In this document: positions 7,958 to 17,232 of the stretch, in pieces
How the letters are laid out: each line of letters opens with the position of its first letter
Position numbering within the stretch: position 1 is the stretch's first letter
Origin: Corynebacterium wankanglinii
GTDB taxonomy: Bacteria; Actinomycetota; Actinomycetes; Mycobacteriales; Mycobacteriaceae
Direction: 5' to 3'
NCBI GenBank assembly: GCA_014490595.1
Contig: CP061031.1
Coordinates: 744,001 to 808,000 of the forward strand
DNA length: 64,000 nucleotides
Program-made: the position numbers and the translations under genes
The notes under the pieces: generated by a model
Seen by the model: only the letters and a program-made list of their open reading frames with translations
Told to the model about the DNA's origin: nothing
The model's database searches: none

Positions 7958-9346
7958 GTGAAACCTGTGGCAGTGATCGTCGGCGCGGGGCCGAACGGGC
8001 TGACGGCCGCCGCGCGCCTCGCGGTCAGCGGGTGGCGGGTTGAGGTGCGCGAACGCGCTGGTGAGGTCGGGGGCGCAGCCGCCACGCAAATGCTTGACGA
8101 CGCCGCGCTGGTCGACCTCGGCGCCGCCTGCCACCCCTTCGGGGCCGCCAGCCCCGCCTTCCGGGCGTTGCGGCTGGAAAACTACGGGGTGCGGTGGCTG
8201 CGCGCGCCGTACGAGATGGCGCACCCGCTCGACGGCGGCGCGGCGGTGCTGGCCGGCTCGCTGGAGGCAACCGCTGCTGGCCTCGGCGGGGACGCTCAAG
8301 CTTGGGTGCGGCTGCATCGGCCGGTGGTGGATCACGTTGACGGGCTGCTCGCAGACGTGCTCTCACCCATGACGAGTGTGCCGAGGCACCCGGTTGCGCT
8401 CGCGCGATTCGGTGCCCGCGGGGTGTGGCCGGCGGCGGCACTTGGACGGGCGGTCTTTCGCACCGAGGAGGCGCGCGCCCTGCTCGCGGGCAGCGCAACG
8501 CATGCGATCACCTCGCCGTCGCGGCCGCTGACCGGCGCGTTCGGCCTGCTCTTTGGGGCGCTGGGCATGACTCGCGGGTGGCCGGTGGCCGACGGTGGTT
8601 CCGGCGCGATCACGGCGGCGCTGCGCGAAATTGTGACGGAACACGGAGGAGTGGTCCACTGCGGGGAAGAGGTGGGCGAATTACCCGAGGCGGATGCCGT
8701 CATCCTCAACCTCACTCCCGCCCAGGTGCTGCGTATCGACGGCGCCGCGCTGCCGGCCCGCCGCACCCAGTCGATGCGCAGGTGGCGCTACGGCCCGGGC
8801 GTGCACAAGGTGGATTTCATGCTTGACGCGCCGGTGCCGTGGTCCGATGCGCGTGTGGGCGAAGCGGCCACGGTGCACGTCGGCGGCACGGTCGAGGAGA
8901 TCGTGCGCGCCGAGCAGGCGGTGGCCGCTGGAGTGATGCCCGAGCAACCGTTCGTCATGGTGGCGCAGCAGTACGCCGCCGACCCCTCGCGCGGGCTGGT
9001 GCTGTGGACGTACGCGCATGTCCCGCACGGCTACAGGGAGCGCTTCCCTGGTGAGGTGGCGGAAAAGATTACCCAGCAAATCGAACGCTTCGCACCTGGC
9101 TTTCGCGCGGTGGTGCGGGGCACGATAGAGACGCCGCCGGCCGCACTAGAGGGGTGGAATCCCAACCTCGTCGGCGGCGACATCGCGGGCGGGGCCATGG
9201 ACGGCGCTCAGCTGCTTATGCGTCAGCCGCACCGGCTGCGCAGGGGGCTCTACCTCGCGTCGTCGTCGACCGCGCCCGGGCGGGCGTGCACGGCATGCCC
9301 GGCTGGTGGGCCGCCAGCGCGGCGCTGCGGGACTTTGCCTGAATAA
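7958..9346 (+). CDS. FAD-dependent oxidoreductase (CrtI/amine-oxidase type), C-terminus frameshifted
   Basis: About 460 residues. It starts with a Rossmann dinucleotide motif, VIVGAGPNGLTAAARL, and continues with the NAD(P)/FAD protoporphyrinogen- or phytoene-dehydrogenase-like pattern (PLDGGAAVLAG, GSGAITAALREI, near-end TAPG). The GTG at 7958 follows a leaderless -10 and is preferred over ATG 7949. The usual family ending, GVHGMPGWWAA, is present but in another frame. One G missing at 9278-9280 would restore PGAGVHGMPGWWAAS and a stop at 9340-9342, and as given the last 20 residues are scrambled. Substrate unknown. The neighbour is a divergent membrane protein, not a carotenoid cluster. Confidence 0.82.
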   Translation: MKPVAVIVGAGPNGLTAAARLAVSGWRVEVRERAGEVGGAAATQMLDDAALVDLGAACHPFGAASPAFRALRLENYGVRWLRAPYEMAHPLDGGAAVLAGSLEATAAGLGGDAQAWVRLHRPVVDHVDGLLADVLSPMTSVPRHPVALARFGARGVWPAAALGRAVFRTEEARALLAGSATHAITSPSRPLTGAFGLLFGALGMTRGWPVADGGSGAITAALREIVTEHGGVVHCGEEVGELPEADAVILNLTPAQVLRIDGAALPARRTQSMRRWRYGPGVHKVDFMLDAPVPWSDARVGEAATVHVGGTVEEIVRAEQAVAAGVMPEQPFVMVAQQYAADPSRGLVLWTYAHVPHGYRERFPGEVAEKITQQIERFAPGFRAVVRGTIETPPAALEGWNPNLVGGDIAGGAMDGAQLLMRQPHRLRRGLYLASSSTAPGRACTACPAGGPPARRCGTLPE

Positions 9347-9416
9347 CTTACTTCCCCGTAGGTTTGGATGCGTTTAAGGTAAAGGCCAATCCAACGACTC
9401 CAAGCGGGGGTGATCC

Positions 9417-10118
9417 GTGACCGACACTAAACCGGGCCAAGTGCGGCGCAGCTACGTTATGGCGGATCGAGGCGAGCGCCCCATGATCCGCGGCTGGTTC
9501 CACCTCGTTGCGGCATTGCTTTCCGCGCTCGCCGCGACGGTGCTGATCACGTACGCCTGGATGACGCTGATGTGGTTCCAGGCGCTCGGAGTTACCGTCT
9601 ACGGCGCAGGGTTATTTTTGCTGTTCGGGGTCTCGGCAATGTACCACCGCTGGCCGTGGCGCACCTCGAACGCCGTGCGATGGTGGCGCAGAGCGGATCA
9701 CGCCACTATCTCGGTGTTCATCGCCGCGACGTACACGCCGCTGTGTCTGACCGTCTTTAACCCGACTACTGCGGCGATAATGCTTGCCGTCGCATGGGCG
9801 GGCGGTATCGGGGGAGCGGTGCTCAACCTCGTGTGGATCAACCACCCGCGCTGGCTTGACGTGGTGGTCTACGTCGGGCTGGGGTGGATCATCGTCCCAC
9901 TCATTCCAACCCTCTGGCGCGAGGCCGGGGCGGCGGTGGTGTGGCTGTTGTGTGCCGGCGGGGTGATATACACACTCGGCGCGCTGGTCTACGGTTTCAA
10001 GTGGCCGGGGCGGTCAGCGCGCTATTACGGCTACCACGAGCACTTCCACACCGCGACCATTGTGGCGGCGGTGCTCCACCTCGTGGCTATCTGGATGGTT
10101 GTGGTGCAGGCGGGGTAG
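9417..10118 (+). CDS. Hemolysin III family membrane protein (TrhA/YqfA type)
   Basis: 233 residues with seven predicted transmembrane helices. The PAQR-type signature residues are seen: an early E/D-containing N-terminus, MYHRWPW with its conserved His, RADHATISVFIAATYTP, and the C-terminal YHEHFHTATIVAAVLHL, whose His residues form the putative metal site. The family includes proteins implicated in membrane-energetics homeostasis. The hemolysin name is historical. The start is a GTG after GCGGGGGTG. Confidence 0.92.
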   Translation: MTDTKPGQVRRSYVMADRGERPMIRGWFHLVAALLSALAATVLITYAWMTLMWFQALGVTVYGAGLFLLFGVSAMYHRWPWRTSNAVRWWRRADHATISVFIAATYTPLCLTVFNPTTAAIMLAVAWAGGIGGAVLNLVWINHPRWLDVVVYVGLGWIIVPLIPTLWREAGAAVVWLLCAGGVIYTLGALVYGFKWPGRSARYYGYHEHFHTATIVAAVLHLVAIWMVVVQAG

Positions 10119-10130
10119 ACGCACCCCGGT

Positions 10131-10415
10131 TCACTCCTCGCCGGTGAGCTCGCGCAGCTTGGCGCGCACCGCCGAGGCCTCCGGGTTGGTGGCGTGGGTG
10201 CCGTCGGAGTAGAGCACCGTGGGCACAATGCGGTTGCCGTCGTTGACGGACTCGATCCACGCGTTGACCTCGTCCATCCCGTCGGCGTCCACGTCGACCA
10301 GGTCGTAGGGGGTCTCGGTGCGGTCGAGCCGCTCGCGCAGTTTGCGGCAGAACGGGCACCAGCCCGCGGCGAAGATGGTCACGTGCGAGGAGGTCTCAGG
10401 TGCAGCAACGGTCAT
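10131..10415 (-). CDS. Mycoredoxin-type glutaredoxin-like protein
   Basis: 94 residues forming a compact thioredoxin fold with the redox motif WCPFC near residue 20 and the cis-Pro segment IVPTV. This is the actinobacterial glutaredoxin-like class, which uses mycothiol in place of glutathione. It would reduce mycothiolated proteins in the cytoplasm. Only 1 nt separates the folA stop from its ATG, so it ends the cysQ-thyA-folA operon. The 12-nt gap to the convergent hemolysin III gene shows no terminator. Confidence 0.88.
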   Translation of the reverse strand: MTVAAPETSSHVTIFAAGWCPFCRKLRERLDRTETPYDLVDVDADGMDEVNAWIESVNDGNRIVPTVLYSDGTHATNPEASAVRAKLRELTGEE

Positions 10416-10416
10416 G

Positions 10417-10908
10417 TCAAACCCTTTCAAATCGTTGGAACTTGTAGCGCAGGCCATTAGCGGAGGTCTGCCACTCGCCGTCGCGGACGAGCTCGAAGTC
10501 GCCGTCGATCCGGGGCGCGTAGACGGCTTTGGTCGGGGGGAGGTCCGGATGGACGTCGATAAGCGTGCGCTCGATGACGTCCACCTCGTCGATGGTCGCC
10601 TCGTACACCTGCGCGCCGCCGAGGATCCACGCGTCCGCTTCCAGGTCCGGGATGTCCTGGGAGACGTAGGCGCCGCGCGACCACGCGCCCGGCTGCCGCG
10701 AGGACAGCACGTGATTCGCGCGCCCCGGCAGCGGCCGGGTGGGCAGGGATTCCCAGGTTCGGCGACCCATGATGATGGGGTGTCCGAGGGTGGTTTCTTT
10801 GAAGTGCTTGAGATCTTCCGGCAGGTGCCAGGGCATGCCGGCGCCATCGCCGATCACGCCGTCGACGCTCTGCGCCCAGATCGCGCCCAGGGTCACGCGC
10901 CGCATCAT
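10417..10908 (-). CDS. folA: Dihydrofolate reductase
   Basis: 163 residues, normal DHFR length. Visible are the N-terminal [13 protein letters not shown], the Met20-loop PWHLPED with the catalytic Asp, [12 protein letters not shown] (cofactor site) and [12 protein letters not shown]. It reduces dihydrofolate to tetrahydrofolate, regenerating the cofactor consumed by the upstream thyA. The start overlaps the thyA stop as ATGA, implying translational coupling. Two consecutive ATGs (10908, 10905) are possible starts. Confidence 0.97.
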   Translation of the reverse strand: MMRRVTLGAIWAQSVDGVIGDGAGMPWHLPEDLKHFKETTLGHPIIMGRRTWESLPTRPLPGRANHVLSSRQPGAWSRGAYVSQDIPDLEADAWILGGAQVYEATIDEVDVIERTLIDVHPDLPPTKAVYAPRIDGDFELVRDGEWQTSANGLRYKFQRFERV

Positions 10909-11702
10909 ACGGACACCTCCGCCATGATGGTGGGGTGGGGGTCGTAGCCTTCGACATCGATGTCGTCGAAGGTGTAGTCGAAGATCGACGCCGCCTTGCG
11001 CAGCTTCAGTTGCGGGTACTCGCGGGGCTCGCGGGTGAGCTGCTCGCGCACCTGGTCGAGGTGGTTGTTGTAGATGTGGCAGTCGCCGCCCGTCCAGATC
11101 AGCTCGCCGACCTTAAGGCCCGCCTGCTGGGCGAACATGTGGGTCAGAAGCGCGTAGGAGGCGATGTTGAACGGCACACCGAGGAACATGTCGGCGGAGC
11201 GCTGGTACACCTGCATGCTCAGGCGCCCGTCGGCCACGTAGAGCTGGAACAGCAGGTGGCACGGCATGAGCGCCATCTTGTCCAGCTCAGCCACGTTCCA
11301 GGCGGAGACGAGGTTTCGGCGGGAATCGGGGTTGTCGCGCAGGGTACGCAGGACCTCCTCGATCTGGTCGATGTGCCCGCCGTCCGGGGTGGGCCAGGAG
11401 CGCCACTGCACGCCGTAGACGGGGCCGAGCTCGCCGTCCTGGTCGGCCCACTCGTTCCAGATGCGGATGCCGTTGTCCTGCAGCCAGCGCACGTTGGAAT
11501 CGCCGCGCAGAAACCACAGCAGCTCGCCCACCACGCCTTTGAAGTACACCTTCTTGGTGGTCAGCAACGGGAAGGACTCGGACAGGTCGTAGCGGATCTG
11601 GCGGCCGAACACGGAGCGGGTGCCGGTGCCGGTGCGGTCGCCTTTCTCGGCGCCGTTGTCCAGCACGTCGCGGAGCAAGTCCTCGTACGGGGTGGAAATC
11701 AC
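10905..11702 (-). CDS. thyA: Thymidylate synthase
   Basis: 265 residues, the short E. coli-type length. Seen: [12 protein letters not shown] (phosphate-binding Arg), the active-site Cys segment [33 protein letters not shown] and the terminal DYDP-like VEGYDPHP. It makes dTMP from dUMP with methylene-tetrahydrofolate. The GTG start overlaps the cysQ stop (GTGA) and its own stop overlaps folA, so all three are coupled in one operon. Confidence 0.97.
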   Translation of the reverse strand: MISTPYEDLLRDVLDNGAEKGDRTGTGTRSVFGRQIRYDLSESFPLLTTKKVYFKGVVGELLWFLRGDSNVRWLQDNGIRIWNEWADQDGELGPVYGVQWRSWPTPDGGHIDQIEEVLRTLRDNPDSRRNLVSAWNVAELDKMALMPCHLLFQLYVADGRLSMQVYQRSADMFLGVPFNIASYALLTHMFAQQAGLKVGELIWTGGDCHIYNNHLDQVREQLTREPREYPQLKLRKAASIFDYTFDDIDVEGYDPHPTIMAEVSV

Positions 11703-12472
11703 TTGGCTACCCCTTCGAATGTTCCGTGTTCGTCATGGTAGCGCGCAGCTGCCTCGAGGATGTCGTCTGCCAGTTCGGGCCGGCAGATCACAATGTCCGG
11801 GATGTAGGTGTCGGAGTTGTTGTAGCGCAACGCGGTGCCGTCGAGGCGCGAGGCGTGCAGCCCGGCGGCCAGCGCAACGCCCACGGGTGCGGCCTGGTCC
11901 CACTCGTATTGGCCACCGGCGTGCACGTACGCGTCGTAATCGCCCAACAGCACGTGCATCGCCTTCGCGCCGGCGGATCCCACGGGCTCCACAGAAAAGC
12001 CCAGCGCATCGGCCACGTACTTGGCCACGGCCGGGGGCCTGTTGCGCGACATGGCCACCTTGCCCGCAAACGGGCCCGAGACGTGGCGGACGTCGGAGGA
12101 CTTGAACACCACGCCCAAATCCGGCAAGCCGACGGCCGCGTGGGTGGGAACCCCGTCCTCCACGAGCGCCACATGCACCGCCCAGTCCTGGCGGCCGGTG
12201 GCGAACTCCTTGGTGCCGTCGAGCGGATCAACGATCCAGACGCGATCCTTACTCAGCCGCCCCTGGTCGTCGGCGGCCTCCTCCGACAGGACGCCGTCCT
12301 CAGGCCTGTGCTGCGCGAGTACGCGGGCGATCCAGTTTTGGGCCAGTTCATCGCCCGCCTCGCCGAGCTCGCGGCCGCGCAGGAGCCCCACGCCACGCAC
12401 ACCTTTGAGAATCTCGCCTGTGCCCTCCGCGATGAGGTTTGTCAGCCGGGAATCCGAGTACTGAGCAGTCAT
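11699..12472 (-). CDS. cysQ: 3'(2'),5'-bisphosphate nucleotidase / inositol-phosphatase family
   Basis: 257 residues of the Mg-dependent inositol monophosphatase superfamily. The metal-binding elements are [18 protein letters not shown] and the C-terminal [16 protein letters not shown]. In actinobacteria this position holds CysQ, which hydrolyses pAp from sulfate assimilation. Substrate preference over inositol or fructose phosphates cannot be proven here. It heads the thyA-folA operon. TAGAGT ends 7 nt before the ATG, giving a leaderless start. Confidence 0.88.
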   Translation of the reverse strand: MTAQYSDSRLTNLIAEGTGEILKGVRGVGLLRGRELGEAGDELAQNWIARVLAQHRPEDGVLSEEAADDQGRLSKDRVWIVDPLDGTKEFATGRQDWAVHVALVEDGVPTHAAVGLPDLGVVFKSSDVRHVSGPFAGKVAMSRNRPPAVAKYVADALGFSVEPVGSAGAKAMHVLLGDYDAYVHAGGQYEWDQAAPVGVALAAGLHASRLDGTALRYNNSDTYIPDIVICRPELADDILEAAARYHDEHGTFEGVAK

Positions 12473-12479
12473 GCGCCCG

Positions 12480-12485
12480 ACTCTA
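12480..12485 (-). promoter_or_regulatory. Leaderless -10 of cysQ-thyA-folA
   Basis: TAGAGT on the minus strand with 7 nt to the cysQ ATG. It matches TANNNT, with the transcription start at or next to the start codon. Confidence 0.55.
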
Positions 12486-12506
12486 CCGCCCCCTGCGTAC
12501 GCGGGC

Positions 12507-12512
12507 TAAAGT
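12507..12512 (+). promoter_or_regulatory. Leaderless -10 of lhr
   Basis: TAAAGT with 7 nt to the ATG at 12520, and no ribosome-binding site between them. It supports the chosen lhr start over an in-frame upstream ATG at 12439. Confidence 0.55.
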
Positions 12513-12519
12513 CTGCACA

Positions 12520-15500
12520 ATGAGCTCGTCGATCCTTGCCCGCTTCCACCCGCAGGTGGCCACCTGGTTCGAGGACGTGTTCGAGGCCCCCACCAAGGTG
12601 CAGGAGGGCGCGTGGGAGGCGATCAGCCAGGGTGAGAACGCGCTCGTGGTCGCGCCGACGGGCTCCGGTAAGACGCTGGCCGCGTTTCTCTGGTCCCTCA
12701 ACTCGCTGGTGGAGCGGGACGGACAGCAGGCGCTGCCGGTCGGCGGGGAAGCCGGCGCGAAGCAGTCCACCCACGGCGGCGTGCGCGTGCTGTATATATC
12801 CCCGCTCAAAGCGCTCGGCGTGGACGTGGAGAACAACCTGCGCGCCCCGCTCAACGGCATCGCCCGCGTGGCGCAGCGCATGGGCCGCGACATGCCGGAC
12901 ATCTCGGTCGCGGTGCGCTCGGGCGACACCCCGCAGTCCGAGCGGAACCGGCAGCTGCGCAAACCGCCGGACATCCTCATCACCACGCCCGAGTCGCTCT
13001 ACCTCATGCTCACCTCGAAGGCGGCGGGCATGTTGAAAACGGTGGACACCGTCATCGTGGACGAGATCCACGCGCTCGCGGGCACGAAGCGCGGCGTGCA
13101 CCTGTCGCTCTCTTTGGAAAGGCTGCGCAGGCTCGCCGGCGACTTCCAGGGTGGGCCTGTCCGCCACCGTCCGTCCGATCGAGGCGGTGGCGAACTTCCT
13201 CGGCCGCAGACCACCATCATCAACCCGCCCGCGGAGAAGCGCTGGCATCTCGACGTGCGCGTGCCGGTGGACGACATGTCGGACCTGCCCGTGCCTGAGG
13301 ATGCCTCCACCATTGGGGACGCCATCTTCGACAGCACGCTGTCGCTTGACGACGACGCTTCGCCCGGCACCGCGGTCGAACCGTTTGCGGCCAAATCCCA
13401 ATCCTCCATCTGGCCCCACATCGAGCTCGCCGTGTACCGGCAGGTGATGGACCACCGCTCCACCATCGTGTTCGTGAACTCGCGCCGCACCGCCGAGCGC
13501 CTGACCAGCCAGCTCAACGAGCTGTGGGCCGCAGAGCATGACCCGGAGGCGTTATCCCCGCAAACGCGGCGTCCGCCGGCGCAGCTGATGAAGTCGGTGG
13601 ACACCGCAGGCCACGCGGCGAAGGTGATCGCGCGCGCCCACCACGGCAGCGTGAGCAAGGACGAGCGCGCCCAGACCGAGACGATGCTGAAAGAAGGCTC
13701 GCTGCGCGCGGTGGTGTCCACATCCTCGCTGGAGCTGGGCATCGACATGGGCGCGGTGGACCTCGTTATCCAGGTCGAATCCCCGCCCTCGGTGGCCTCG
13801 GGCCTGCAGCGCGTGGGCCGCGCCGGGCACACCGTGGGCGCGGTCTCGGAGGGCACCTTCTACCCGAAGCATCGCTCCGACCTCGTGCAGACCGCGGTGA
13901 CGGTGCCGCGCATGCGCGAGGGTTTGATCGAGGAGCTGCACACCCCGCGCAGCCCGCTCGACGTGCTGGCCCAACAGACGGTGGCGGCGGTGGCGTTCGA
14001 GGACTTGGATGTGGACGAGTGGTACGACACCGTGCGCCGCGCCTGGCCGTACCGGGACCTCGCCCGCGAGGTGTTCGACTCCGTGATCGACCTGGTCATC
14101 GGCATCTACCCGTCCACGGACTTCGCGGAGCTTCGGCCCCGCGCCATCCTCGAGGGCTCCACCCTCAAGGCCCGGCCGGGTGCCCAGCGGGTCGCGGTGA
14201 CCAATGCGGGAACGATCCCGGATCGCGGCATGTTCGGCGTCTTCTTGCTCGCAGGCTCGCAAGAAGGGGACAGGGCGCCCCGCCGCGTGGGCGAGCTGGA
14301 CGAAGAGATGGTCTACGAGTCCCGCGTCGGCGACGTGTTCACCCTCGGCGCCTCGAGTTGGCGCATCGAGAACATCACCCGCGACCAGGTGCAGGTTTCC
14401 CCCGCGCCCGGGCACACTGGTCGCCTGCCGTTTTGGACCGGCGACGGGCTGGGCAGGCCGTATGAGTTGGGGAAGGCGCTGGGCAGGTTTCGCCGAGAAG
14501 CGAAGGACGCGATTGACCCCAGCTTGGACGAGCGGGCCCGCAACAACCTGCTCCAATACTTAGAGGAGCAGGAGGAGGCGACCGGCATCCTGCCGGACGA
14601 GACCACGCTCGTGCTCGAGCGCTTCACCGACGAGCTGGGGGACTGGCGCGTGGTGCTGCACACCCCGTTTGGCAAGGGCGTCAACGCCGCGTGGGCGCTG
14701 GCGACGGGGTGGCGCGTGGCGCAGGAGACGGGCATGGACGCCCAGGCGGTCGCGGGCGACGACGGCATCGTGCTGCGCCTGCCGCAGGGGGAGAAGGAGC
14801 CGGACGGTTCGCTCTTCCAATTCGACGCCGACGAGATCGCGGACATCGTGACCGAGCAGGTGGGAAACTCCGCGTTGTTCGCCTCCCGCTTCCGCGAGTG
14901 CGCCGCTCGCGCCCTGCTGCTGCCGCGCCGCAACCCGGGTAAGCGCGCACCGCTGTGGCAGCAGCGCCAGCGCGCCGAGCAGCTTCTCGACGTCGCCCGC
15001 AACTACCCGTCCTTCCCCATCATCCTGGAGACGGTGCGCGAATGCCTCCAGGACGTCTACGACTTGCCCGCGCTGCAGGAGGTCATGCGGGACGTGAACA
15101 CGCGCCGGGTGCGCATCGCCGAGGTGACCACGGACACGCCCAGCCCGTTCGCGTCCTCGCTGCTGTTCAACTACACCGGCGCCTTCATGTACGAGGGCGA
15201 CACGCCCTTGGCGGAAAAACGCGCCGCCGCGCTGTCGCTGGACCCGTCGCTGCTGGCCAAACTGCTTGGCACCGTCGAGCTGCGCGAGCTTCTCGACGCC
15301 GACATCATCGCCGAGGTCGACGCCAGCTTGCGCCGCATCGGGCGGGCCTCCACGAGCGAGCAGTTCGCGGACACCCTGCGCATCGTCGGCCCGGTGCCGC
15401 TAGACCAGCTCGAGGCGTACACCTCGGTGCCGCTGAACTCGCTGGAGCAGTCGCTGCACGGCCGGGTGATGCGGGTGCGCATCGGCGGGCGCGAGCACAT

Positions 15501-17196
15501 CGCGCAAACCTTGGATGCGCCGCTGCTTCGCGACGCCCTCGGCGTGCCCGTCCCGCCCGGCGTCGCTGCCCAGGTGGACACCATCCCGGATGCGCTGGCC
15601 CAGCTGGTGGGGCGGTGGGTGCGCACGCGCGGGCCGTTCACGCTGCGCGACCTGGCGGACGCGTTCGGGCTGGCGGTGGGCGCTGCCTATGAGCCGCTGT
15701 CGCGTCTTATAGATAAGGACAAGGTCGTCCCCGGGCGCTACCGCCAGGGCGTGGACGAGGATGAGTACGTCGCCGCCGAGGTGCTGCGCATCATCCGCAC
15801 CCGCTCGCTCGCGGCGGCGCGTGCCCAGACCCGCCCCGTTTCGCAGTCGGCGTACGGGCGCTTCCTGCCCGCCTGGTCCAACGTCGCGCCGGTGGGGGTC
15901 ACGCCTCCGCTGCGCGGGGCGGACGGGGTGTACTCGGTGCTCGAGCAGCTCGCCGGGGTGCGGCTGCCGGCCAGCGCCTGGGAATCCCACATCCTGCCCG
16001 CGCGGGTGGGGGACTACTCGCCGGCAATGCTCGACGAGCTCACGGCCTCGGGCGAGATCGTCATCGTCGGCGCGGGCAAGGCGGGCGCGCGCGACCCCTG
16101 GATCATGCTGCTGCCCGCCGACTACGCCGCCCAGCTCATGCCGCAAATGGACGAGCCGCTGCTGTCGCTGACCCAGTCCCAGATCATGGAGAAGGTGCGC
16201 CGCGGCGGCGGGTTCTTGTTCCAAGATCTGCTGGAGCCCACGACCACCACCGAGGAGCTGCGCGAGGCCATGTGGGACCTGGTCGAGGCCGGGTTCTTGT
16301 CGCCTGACTCCTTCGCCCCCATCCGTGCGCGGCTGGCGGGCGGGAAGGCGGCGCACAGGGCGAAGCGGAGGCCGTCGAGAAGCAGGGTGCGCTCGGGGCG
16401 TACCTCGTTTGCGACGCTGACCCCGCCCGACATGATCGGGCGCTGGTCGCTCACGCCCGCGCCGGACGGGGACGCGACGCGCCGCTCGGTGGCGCTCGGC
16501 GAGTCGCTTTTGGACCGCTACGGCGTGGTCACCCGCGGCTCCGTGGTGGCGGAGGACATCCTGGGCGGGTTCGCGTTGGCGTACAAGACGCTTTCTGGTT
16601 TCGAGGAATCCGGCAAGGCGATGCGTGGCTACCTTGTGGAAGGCTTGGGGGCGTCGCAGTTTTCCACGCCCGCCACGATCGACCGCCTGCGAGGCCACCA
16701 GGATTCCGACGACCTGGTCGGCTGGCCGTCGGGGGCGAAGAACCCGAACGTGCACGTGCTGGCCGCAACCGACCCGGCGAACCCGTACGGGGCGGCGCTG
16801 CCGTGGCCGGAGCATGGGCCGACCCGCTCGGCGGGGGCGATGGTGGTGCTCATCGACGGCCTCCTGGCGGCGCACGTCACCCGCGGCGGGAAGACCATGA
16901 CCACGTTCTTCGACCACTTCCCGGAGGGGGTGGGTGACCCGATGCCCCTGGTCATCGACGCGCTGACGCAGGCCGTGAGGGAGGGGCGGATGCAACCCTT
17001 GGGCGTGGAGAAGCTCAACGGCTCGCCAGCGTTCTCCCTGAAGGAGTATGGCGCGACCGTGAGCCACAAGGGCGTGAAGATCGGCGGCAGGGCCTCGGCG
17101 CCCCCGAAGCGGCGCGGCCGGAGCGTGGCCGAGGCGCTCGGGGAGCTAGATGGTGGGGACGCGGAGCCGCCCGAGGGCTTGAGCTTCGACGACTAG
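12520..17196 (+). CDS. lhr: Lhr-type large DNA/RNA helicase
   Basis: 1558 residues, the length of full-length bacterial Lhr. Walker A APTGSGKT lies at residues 45-52, followed by the DEIH Walker B box, the RecA-2 motifs (VSTSSLELGIDMG, ESPPSVASGLQRVGRAGH) and the long Lhr C-terminal region. Lhr is a 3'-5' helicase linked to DNA repair, in mycobacteria as part of a DNA-damage regulon. Odd: residues about 210-230 read as nonsense where helicase motif III (GLSATVRPIE) should be. That motif lies intact in the next frame at 13151-13210, so two compensating indels (about 13150 and 13210) flank it. As written, motif III is lost while the rest stays in frame. Confidence 0.93.
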   Translation: MSSSILARFHPQVATWFEDVFEAPTKVQEGAWEAISQGENALVVAPTGSGKTLAAFLWSLNSLVERDGQQALPVGGEAGAKQSTHGGVRVLYISPLKALGVDVENNLRAPLNGIARVAQRMGRDMPDISVAVRSGDTPQSERNRQLRKPPDILITTPESLYLMLTSKAAGMLKTVDTVIVDEIHALAGTKRGVHLSLSLERLRRLAGDFQGGPVRHRPSDRGGGELPRPQTTIINPPAEKRWHLDVRVPVDDMSDLPVPEDASTIGDAIFDSTLSLDDDASPGTAVEPFAAKSQSSIWPHIELAVYRQVMDHRSTIVFVNSRRTAERLTSQLNELWAAEHDPEALSPQTRRPPAQLMKSVDTAGHAAKVIARAHHGSVSKDERAQTETMLKEGSLRAVVSTSSLELGIDMGAVDLVIQVESPPSVASGLQRVGRAGHTVGAVSEGTFYPKHRSDLVQTAVTVPRMREGLIEELHTPRSPLDVLAQQTVAAVAFEDLDVDEWYDTVRRAWPYRDLAREVFDSVIDLVIGIYPSTDFAELRPRAILEGSTLKARPGAQRVAVTNAGTIPDRGMFGVFLLAGSQEGDRAPRRVGELDEEMVYESRVGDVFTLGASSWRIENITRDQVQVSPAPGHTGRLPFWTGDGLGRPYELGKALGRFRREAKDAIDPSLDERARNNLLQYLEEQEEATGILPDETTLVLERFTDELGDWRVVLHTPFGKGVNAAWALATGWRVAQETGMDAQAVAGDDGIVLRLPQGEKEPDGSLFQFDADEIADIVTEQVGNSALFASRFRECAARALLLPRRNPGKRAPLWQQRQRAEQLLDVARNYPSFPIILETVRECLQDVYDLPALQEVMRDVNTRRVRIAEVTTDTPSPFASSLLFNYTGAFMYEGDTPLAEKRAAALSLDPSLLAKLLGTVELRELLDADIIAEVDASLRRIGRASTSEQFADTLRIVGPVPLDQLEAYTSVPLNSLEQSLHGRVMRVRIGGREHIAQTLDAPLLRDALGVPVPPGVAAQVDTIPDALAQLVGRWVRTRGPFTLRDLADAFGLAVGAAYEPLSRLIDKDKVVPGRYRQGVDEDEYVAAEVLRIIRTRSLAAARAQTRPVSQSAYGRFLPAWSNVAPVGVTPPLRGADGVYSVLEQLAGVRLPASAWESHILPARVGDYSPAMLDELTASGEIVIVGAGKAGARDPWIMLLPADYAAQLMPQMDEPLLSLTQSQIMEKVRRGGGFLFQDLLEPTTTTEELREAMWDLVEAGFLSPDSFAPIRARLAGGKAAHRAKRRPSRSRVRSGRTSFATLTPPDMIGRWSLTPAPDGDATRRSVALGESLLDRYGVVTRGSVVAEDILGGFALAYKTLSGFEESGKAMRGYLVEGLGASQFSTPATIDRLRGHQDSDDLVGWPSGAKNPNVHVLAATDPANPYGAALPWPEHGPTRSAGAMVVLIDGLLAAHVTRGGKTMTTFFDHFPEGVGDPMPLVIDALTQAVREGRMQPLGVEKLNGSPAFSLKEYGATVSHKGVKIGGRASAPPKRRGRSVAEALGELDGGDAEPPEGLSFDD

Positions 17197-17232
17197 GTGG
17201 TAGGCGCGATGAGGCCTGCCCCGCTGGGACGG

